From: Acidovorax sp. | GTDB lineage: Bacteria > Pseudomonadota > Gammaproteobacteria > Burkholderiales > Burkholderiaceae_C | Length of the DNA: 64,000 bases | Assembly (NCBI RefSeq): GCF_027492855.1 | Contig: NZ_JAPUDY010000031.1 | Span: 1-64,000, forward strand | Reading direction: 5' to 3' | In this document: positions 60,061 through 64,000 of the stretch, piece after piece | Layout: every line of letters begins with the position of its first letter | How positions within the stretch are numbered: the first letter of the stretch is position 1 | Notes under the pieces: model-generated | Seen by the model: only the letters and a program-made list of their open reading frames with translations | What the model was told of the DNA's origin: nothing | The model's database searches: none | Made by a program: the position numbers and the translations under genes

Positions 60061-60742
60061 AGGGCGGGAGCCGGGTTGTCGCCCCGGCAGGCGAGGTACT
60101 TTTCTTTGCTTCGCCAAAGAAAAGTAAGCAAAAGAAAGGCGACCCACAGTCTGCGACCCCTGCGCTTCGCTGCGGGGCAAACCTGCGTCGGGGCGGTTGC
60201 GGGGTGCGCCGTGGAACTCGCTGTGCGCTGCGCGCGCCGCTCGGACAACCACGGCGAGTCAGTTCACGAAGCATGGGCGCTTCGACGCCCATGCTCACCC
60301 CACAACCGCCCCGCCGCAGGCGCAGCCAGATGGGGTGGATAGCCGAACATCCAAACACCCACACGGGCCATCGCTGCGCCCGGCCGCGCCTGCGCAGCGC
60401 GTGGCGCTTGCGCCCGCGAGATGAGGCCGAGCAACGCGATGGCCCGTGTGGATGTCCGATTCGTGGGTTCCCTTCTGTATGCGCCTCGGGCGCGCAGGGC
60501 GCGGGGTGGCACGCGCGTCGGAGCGCGCGTGCTTCGTGAACTGACTCACCGCAGTTGTCCGAACGTAGCTGCGTAGCAGCGAAGTGAGTTCTGCGGTGCA
60601 CCCCGTGACCGAGCACCCCAGGTTGCCCCGCAGCGCAGCGAAGGGGTCGCAGACAGCAGGGTCGCCTTTTCTTTGGTGACTTTCTTTTGGCGAAGCAAAA
60701 GAAAGCCACTGCGCCGCCGGGCGCACACCCCGGCTCCCGCCC
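60061..60742. repeat. Large imperfect palindrome of about 0.7 kb
   Basis: The outermost 15 bases (AGGGCGGGAGCCGGG and its complement) match exactly. Going inward, further inverted blocks occur: the CTTCGCCAAAGAAAAG-type segment near 60110 against 60680, the CGACCCCTGCGCTTCGCTG-type segment near 60155 against 60630, GAACTGACTC-type near 60260 against 60535, and CCACACGGGCCATCG at about 60360 against 60445. I recall such elements as interspersed repeats in Burkholderiales. Open frames in it are an effect of composition and symmetry and are not called as genes. Confidence 0.8.
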
Positions 60743-60782
60743 TGAACGCAGGCACACGGCCCAAACCAGCCAACGAGCCCAT

Positions 60783-60857
60783 GCTTCGACAGACTCAGCC
60801 CGAACGGATTGGCGTGGCGCGTTGGCTTCGGCCTTTCAACAAACTCAGCCCGGTAGG
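60783..60857. repeat. Pair of TTCGACAGGCTCAGCCC-type repeats in direct orientation
   Basis: A full copy at 60783-60807 and a diverged one at about 60835-60857 lie on the right side of the large palindrome. Confidence 0.65.
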
Positions 60858-60875
60858 ATGAGGGTTGTCCATGCG

Positions 60876-60935
60876 TTTGCTATAAATTCAATAGCTTCTG
60901 ATGCTTGCTCTACAAGCGCTAAAGACCAATTGAAT
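60876..60935 (+). repeat. Dispersed two-hairpin repeat, intergenic copy
   Basis: TTTGCTAT...AATAGC, ATGCTTGCTCTACAAGCGCTAAAGACCAATT. It ends two bases before the stop codon of the minus-strand TPR membrane protein gene. Confidence 0.88.
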
Positions 60936-60936
60936 C

Positions 60937-62262
60937 CTAAGACCCCGCCGCCCCCTGCGGCACATGGTTGCGCAGCAGCCAGCGCGTCTCCCGCGTGGCT
61001 TCCGCATCCGGGTGGCGGGATTCCAGCGTGGCCAGCACGCGCAGGGCCATGTCGGTGCGGTTCATGCCTTGCAGCAGTACGCGAGCGACGAGTTCGTAGG
61101 CGGCGGGCACGGTGTCGTGGTTCTTGAAGCGGCGGTCAAAACCTTGCAGCAGGGCCAGGGCCAGCGATGCGTCGCCTGCGTTCCAGGCGGCTTTGGCCAG
61201 GTTCAGGGTGGCGGTGGCGTCTTGCAGTGCGAACTGGGCGTCTTTGCTGCGGCAGGTCTGAAAGACCTTGAATGCCTCGCTGCTCTGGCCTGATCGCAGC
61301 AGCATCGGGATGTAGCGCTGGGCGTGGTCGAGCAGGGTGGCGGTTTTGCCCTCGGCCAGCGCCAGCACGCGGTGGTAGCGGCGCTGTGCGGGCAGTTCGT
61401 CGCCACGGGTGCGTTGCTCTTCATAGGCCAGGCCCAGGGCGCCTGCCACGTCGCCTGCGGTGACCAACTGGGCCACTTGTGCGTCGATGGCGTCTTGCTG
61501 GATTTGGGACGGGGTGCGGCGGTCGACGGGGGCGCCGTCGTCGTCGCCCACGCCGGCGCCGGGCAGCAGGTCAATGCCAAAGGCCTCGTGGTTTTGGTAC
61601 ATGGCGTAGCCCAGCAAGCTGGCCATGACCCAGCTGAAGTAGATGAGCACCCAGTTGAGGATGGGCAGCACGATCCAGCCCTTGAAGATGGGCAGCAGCA
61701 GGCCCAGCGCAATGCCGGTGCCCTGGCTCAGCAAGAAGAGAAAGAGGCACAGCAGCAGATAGGGCCAGCCGATGGCGCGCACGGCATTCCAGGCGTTGGC
61801 GGGGTTCAGGGTTTCGGTGAAGCTGCAGGTCTGCACCAGCACGATCTGGGTGGCGGGCAGCAAAAAGCACATGGCCAGCAAAGCCAGCGTGCCCAGCGTG
61901 GGGTTGATGCGCTGCAGCCAGCCCACGGCGAAGGATTGCGCGAACAGGATGGCGAACAGCTTCCAGGGCAGGTTCTTCCAGTCCGGGTCCAACTCGGTGG
62001 GGTAGTCCTCGGCCCGGTAGATGCCGCGCGATCCCAGGGCCGTGACTTTGAAGGCATAGCGCGATGTGGCCAGCAGGATGCCGATCTCCACGATCAGGAT
62101 CGCCAGCGCGTCGGGCAAAAAGAAGATCGCCTTGAACAGCATGCTGGAGAGCGCCAGCAGCACGCTGTACATCAGCGGCTTGCGCTGTAGCGGAAAGGTG
62201 AAGAAGGTGTTGAGCCGGTGCCAGAAGGGACGGGGAGCGGTCGTGATTTCGTGCTGCTGCAT
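60937..62262 (-). CDS. Membrane protein with C-terminal TPR-like domain
   Basis: A 441-residue protein. The first half has about five to six hydrophobic helices (for example LMYSVLLALSSMLFKAIFFLP and ILNWVLIYFSWVMASLLGYAMY); the second half, from about residue 250, is helical with TPR-like pairs (AAWNAGDASLALALLQGFD). No family name is recognised. The next minus-strand gene lies 16 bases upstream, suggesting co-transcription. Confidence 0.7.
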   Translation of the reverse strand: MQQHEITTAPRPFWHRLNTFFTFPLQRKPLMYSVLLALSSMLFKAIFFLPDALAILIVEIGILLATSRYAFKVTALGSRGIYRAEDYPTELDPDWKNLPWKLFAILFAQSFAVGWLQRINPTLGTLALLAMCFLLPATQIVLVQTCSFTETLNPANAWNAVRAIGWPYLLLCLFLFLLSQGTGIALGLLLPIFKGWIVLPILNWVLIYFSWVMASLLGYAMYQNHEAFGIDLLPGAGVGDDDGAPVDRRTPSQIQQDAIDAQVAQLVTAGDVAGALGLAYEEQRTRGDELPAQRRYHRVLALAEGKTATLLDHAQRYIPMLLRSGQSSEAFKVFQTCRSKDAQFALQDATATLNLAKAAWNAGDASLALALLQGFDRRFKNHDTVPAAYELVARVLLQGMNRTDMALRVLATLESRHPDAEATRETRWLLRNHVPQGAAGS

Positions 62263-62278
62263 GTAGGCGGCCCTGGGC

Positions 62279-62821
62279 TTATTTGGAGAAGAAGTCAGAC
62301 TGCGCCATCCCGCGCCCGCCCGCCATGCGCACCACGGTGCGCTGGTCAGAGCGCAGGAGCTTTATATGCCCCATTTCGCGCACCAACTGCTGATCGAAGG
62401 TGGTGTTGAACTGCATGACGGCTTCCCCCATCTTCAGCAGGCTGGTGCCTTTGACCTTGGCGCTTTTGCGGCCCGGTTCTATCTCGACGCTGTCGATGTG
62501 GAATTCGTATTCGATCGTCAGGGTGCCGCCCATGCGGTCGCCGATTTGCTCGAACATCTGAAAGCTGGCCTTGAGTGCTTCGCACTGCTGCTCGTGGTTG
62601 AGCGTTGTGCGCACCGTCTGGCCGTTCATCACGGTCTCGTCCTGGATGACCGCTTTGGTGCTGAGCTGTTTGCAGCCCAGTTCGGCATCTCGCTGGTAGA
62701 GGGCATGCGCGCCTTGGTCGTAGTAGGTGCGCACCATGGTCTCGTCCAGTGTGCGCCCGCCAATAAAGTAATACCAGGCGCCCACGCACAGAGCGGCCAG
62801 CAATGCGATGCTTTTTACCAT
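62279..62821 (-). CDS. Hypothetical exported or anchored small protein
   Basis: A 180-residue protein with an N-terminal hydrophobic segment (SIALLAALCVGAWYYFIGG) that acts as signal or anchor. The rest is strand- and helix-mixed with two cysteines (GCKQL, QQCEAL) that could form a disulfide. No family recognised. ATG 62821 is preferred over an earlier start because it begins the hydrophobic segment. It probably forms a two-gene operon with the TPR membrane protein. Confidence 0.65.
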   Translation of the reverse strand: MVKSIALLAALCVGAWYYFIGGRTLDETMVRTYYDQGAHALYQRDAELGCKQLSTKAVIQDETVMNGQTVRTTLNHEQQCEALKASFQMFEQIGDRMGGTLTIEYEFHIDSVEIEPGRKSAKVKGTSLLKMGEAVMQFNTTFDQQLVREMGHIKLLRSDQRTVVRMAGGRGMAQSDFFSK

Positions 62822-62981
62822 TCCCTCACTCCCACTGTATTTTTCGGCGCAGTTTACCGGCAAGTTTCTTGTGGGCCAGGAATCTGTGAACGAGTTGTTA
62901 CCTTTCGCGCCATCGCAGGATGGAGCGGCCTATGGCATATAGGCTAACCTCGTAGGCGAGCAGGATGGAGGAGTAGTCCGA

Positions 62982-64000
62982 ATGAATTTTTTTCAACGTG
63001 CCCTGGTGTTGTCTTCTGGGGTTTTGGTGTCTCTGGGCGCGCAGGCATTGCAGATCACCAGTTTCTCGCCCCAGGGCGAAGTGGCGCGTGTGCGCCAGGT
63101 GGTGGCCAAGTTTGATACGGCGGCGGTCAATTTTGGCGACCCGAAAGCGCCCGCACCCATCAGCCTGAGTTGCAGCGATGCCAACGCCACCAAGGGCACG
63201 GCCCGCTGGACGGGCGAGCGCGAATGGGTGTTCGACTTCGAGCGCGACCTGCCGCCTGGCGTGCGCTGCACCGCCACCGTCAAGCCTGGTTTCAAATCGG
63301 CCGCTGGCGCAGAACTGACGGGCGCAAAAAGCTATCAATTCAATAGCGGTGGCCCGTTCGTGCAGACCATCCGCCCCAATACCTACCAGCAGATCGACGA
63401 AGAGCAGTTCTTCGTGCTGCAGTTCAACGGACCAGCCACCACGGCCAGCGTGCAGGCCAACGTGTGGTGTGCGGCCAAGGGCGTGGGCGAGCTCATTCCG
63501 GTGCGCATGATCGAGGGCGCGCAGCGTGCCGAGATTTTGAAGACCCTGGGCTTGGAAAAAAGCGCGGCGCAGGAGCCGCTGCAGTACGCCACGCTGGCCT
63601 GCAACCGGCGGCTTACCTCGGGCTCGCGCATGCAGGTGGTGTTTGGCAAGGGCGTGGCCACACCGAGCGGCGTGCCCAATGCGGTAGAAAAGCGCTTTGA
63701 GTTCAAGGTGCGCGAGGCGTTTGCGGCCGAGTTCTCTTGCGAGCGTGAAAACGCCCAGGCCGCCTGCCTGCCCATTCGCCCCCTCACGTTGTCCTTCAAT
63801 GCCCCGGTGCCGCGCAAGCTGGCGGCGGCGATCCGCCTGAAGTCCGGCAAGGAAACACTCAAGCCCCAGATCGAGGGCGACAGTGAAGGCCCGCAGGCCG
63901 ATGCGCTGGTCAATGGCGTGCAGTTCGCCGCGCCGCTGCCCGAAGACACCGCCTTCACGCTGGAGCTGCCCAAGGATTTCAAGGATGCCTCGGGCCGCAC
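62982..64000 (+). CDS. Alpha-2-macroglobulin family protein, N-terminal part (cut by the window end)
   Basis: The first 339 residues of an exported protein, with a signal peptide (QRALVLSSGVLVSLGAQA) and a strand-rich macroglobulin-type N-terminal region. Bacterial alpha-2-macroglobulins of this group are about 1,900 residues long, trap proteases in the periplasm, and often pair with penicillin-binding protein 1C. A thioester motif cannot be checked here. GGAGGAG lies about ten bases before ATG 62982. Codons 115-122 (KSYQFNS) come from a fragment of the dispersed repeat. Confidence 0.8.
   Translation, partial: MNFFQRALVLSSGVLVSLGAQALQITSFSPQGEVARVRQVVAKFDTAAVNFGDPKAPAPISLSCSDANATKGTARWTGEREWVFDFERDLPPGVRCTATVKPGFKSAAGAELTGAKSYQFNSGGPFVQTIRPNTYQQIDEEQFFVLQFNGPATTASVQANVWCAAKGVGELIPVRMIEGAQRAEILKTLGLEKSAAQEPLQYATLACNRRLTSGSRMQVVFGKGVATPSGVPNAVEKRFEFKVREAFAAEFSCERENAQAACLPIRPLTLSFNAPVPRKLAAAIRLKSGKETLKPQIEGDSEGPQADALVNGVQFAAPLPEDTAFTLELPKDFKDASGR
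63325..63348 (+). repeat. Fragment of the dispersed repeat inside the macroglobulin gene
   Basis: AAAAAGCTATCAATTCAATAG matches the first-hairpin half of the family and is read in frame. Confidence 0.5.

Noticed and set aside
59936..60757. Several long open frames on both strands in the large palindrome
   Set aside because: The sequence is symmetrical and GC rich, so frames stay open on both strands; the predicted peptides are Arg/Pro/Gly-rich with no ribosome site or family.

Overview
The window is high-GC DNA from a betaproteobacterial chromosome, most likely a member of the Comamonadaceae close to Acidovorax. The reasons are the intact rpsP-rimM-trmD-rplS block, a Bug/TctC-type solute-binding protein, a BPSS1780-type membrane protein, the argH / AlgZ-AlgR-type arrangement, and several short intergenic repeat families I associate with that family. 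Genus and species are inferred. About 60 protein genes and one tRNA-Lys(CTT) are visible.

Layout. 1-2600: translation operon rpsP-rimM-trmD-rplS, with a promoter, an internal attenuator-like hairpin and a terminator. 2600-10100: housekeeping genes (NUDIX CoA hydrolase, CobD/CbiB-like membrane protein, rsgA, pterin dehydratase, M48 protease, oligoribonuclease) and a DEAD-box helicase with a long leader. 10100-21990: diguanylate cyclase, Bcr/CflA efflux pump, orphan GH8 cellulase, tRNA-Lys, dehydrogenase, alpha/beta hydrolase, GMP reductase, UvrD-type helicase, P-loop kinase. 21990-31030: an AT-rich regulatory region and a nine-gene plus-strand cluster of exported proteins. 31140-41480: a Fur-type box and an imelysin / di-haem / DUF1513 iron-linked operon, a PhoX phosphatase behind a triple Pho box, a FecR-like protein, a membrane protein and homoserine kinase. 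41580-46100: polA and azlCD. 46119-47010: two small gene cassettes flanked by three attC-like sites. 47350-64000: two glutathione transferases, a four-PAS diguanylate cyclase, dienelactone hydrolase, ZIP transporter, algR/algZ-like pair, argH, a Bug protein, rhomboid protease, a 0.7-kb palindromic repeat, a TPR membrane protein and the start of an alpha-2-macroglobulin.

The most interesting region is 22371-31032. It encodes a small exported protein with two repeats, a giant (1192 aa) protein with about 30 copies of a GN-centred repeat, a small exported protein, a hairpin terminator, and then a lipoprotein whose order of segments resembles the curli secretion pore CsgG and which carries a peptidoglycan-binding-like tail. 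After it come a Sel1-type periplasmic protein, a third repeat protein containing cysteines, a lipoprotein, an OmpA-like protein and a zinc-ribbon membrane protein. I propose a curli-like (type VIII-like) surface fibre or scaffold system whose structural subunits differ from CsgA. The genes and repeats are seen directly; the secretion and fibre roles are inferred.

A second theme is repeats. A two-hairpin element of about 58 bp occurs about a dozen times, including in frame inside rsgA, phhB, uvrD and a small periplasmic gene, and over the start codons of azlC and the ZIP gene. Inverted pairs of a 26-bp TTCGACAGGCTCAGCCC-type element and the large palindrome at 60061-60742 fill the remaining gaps.
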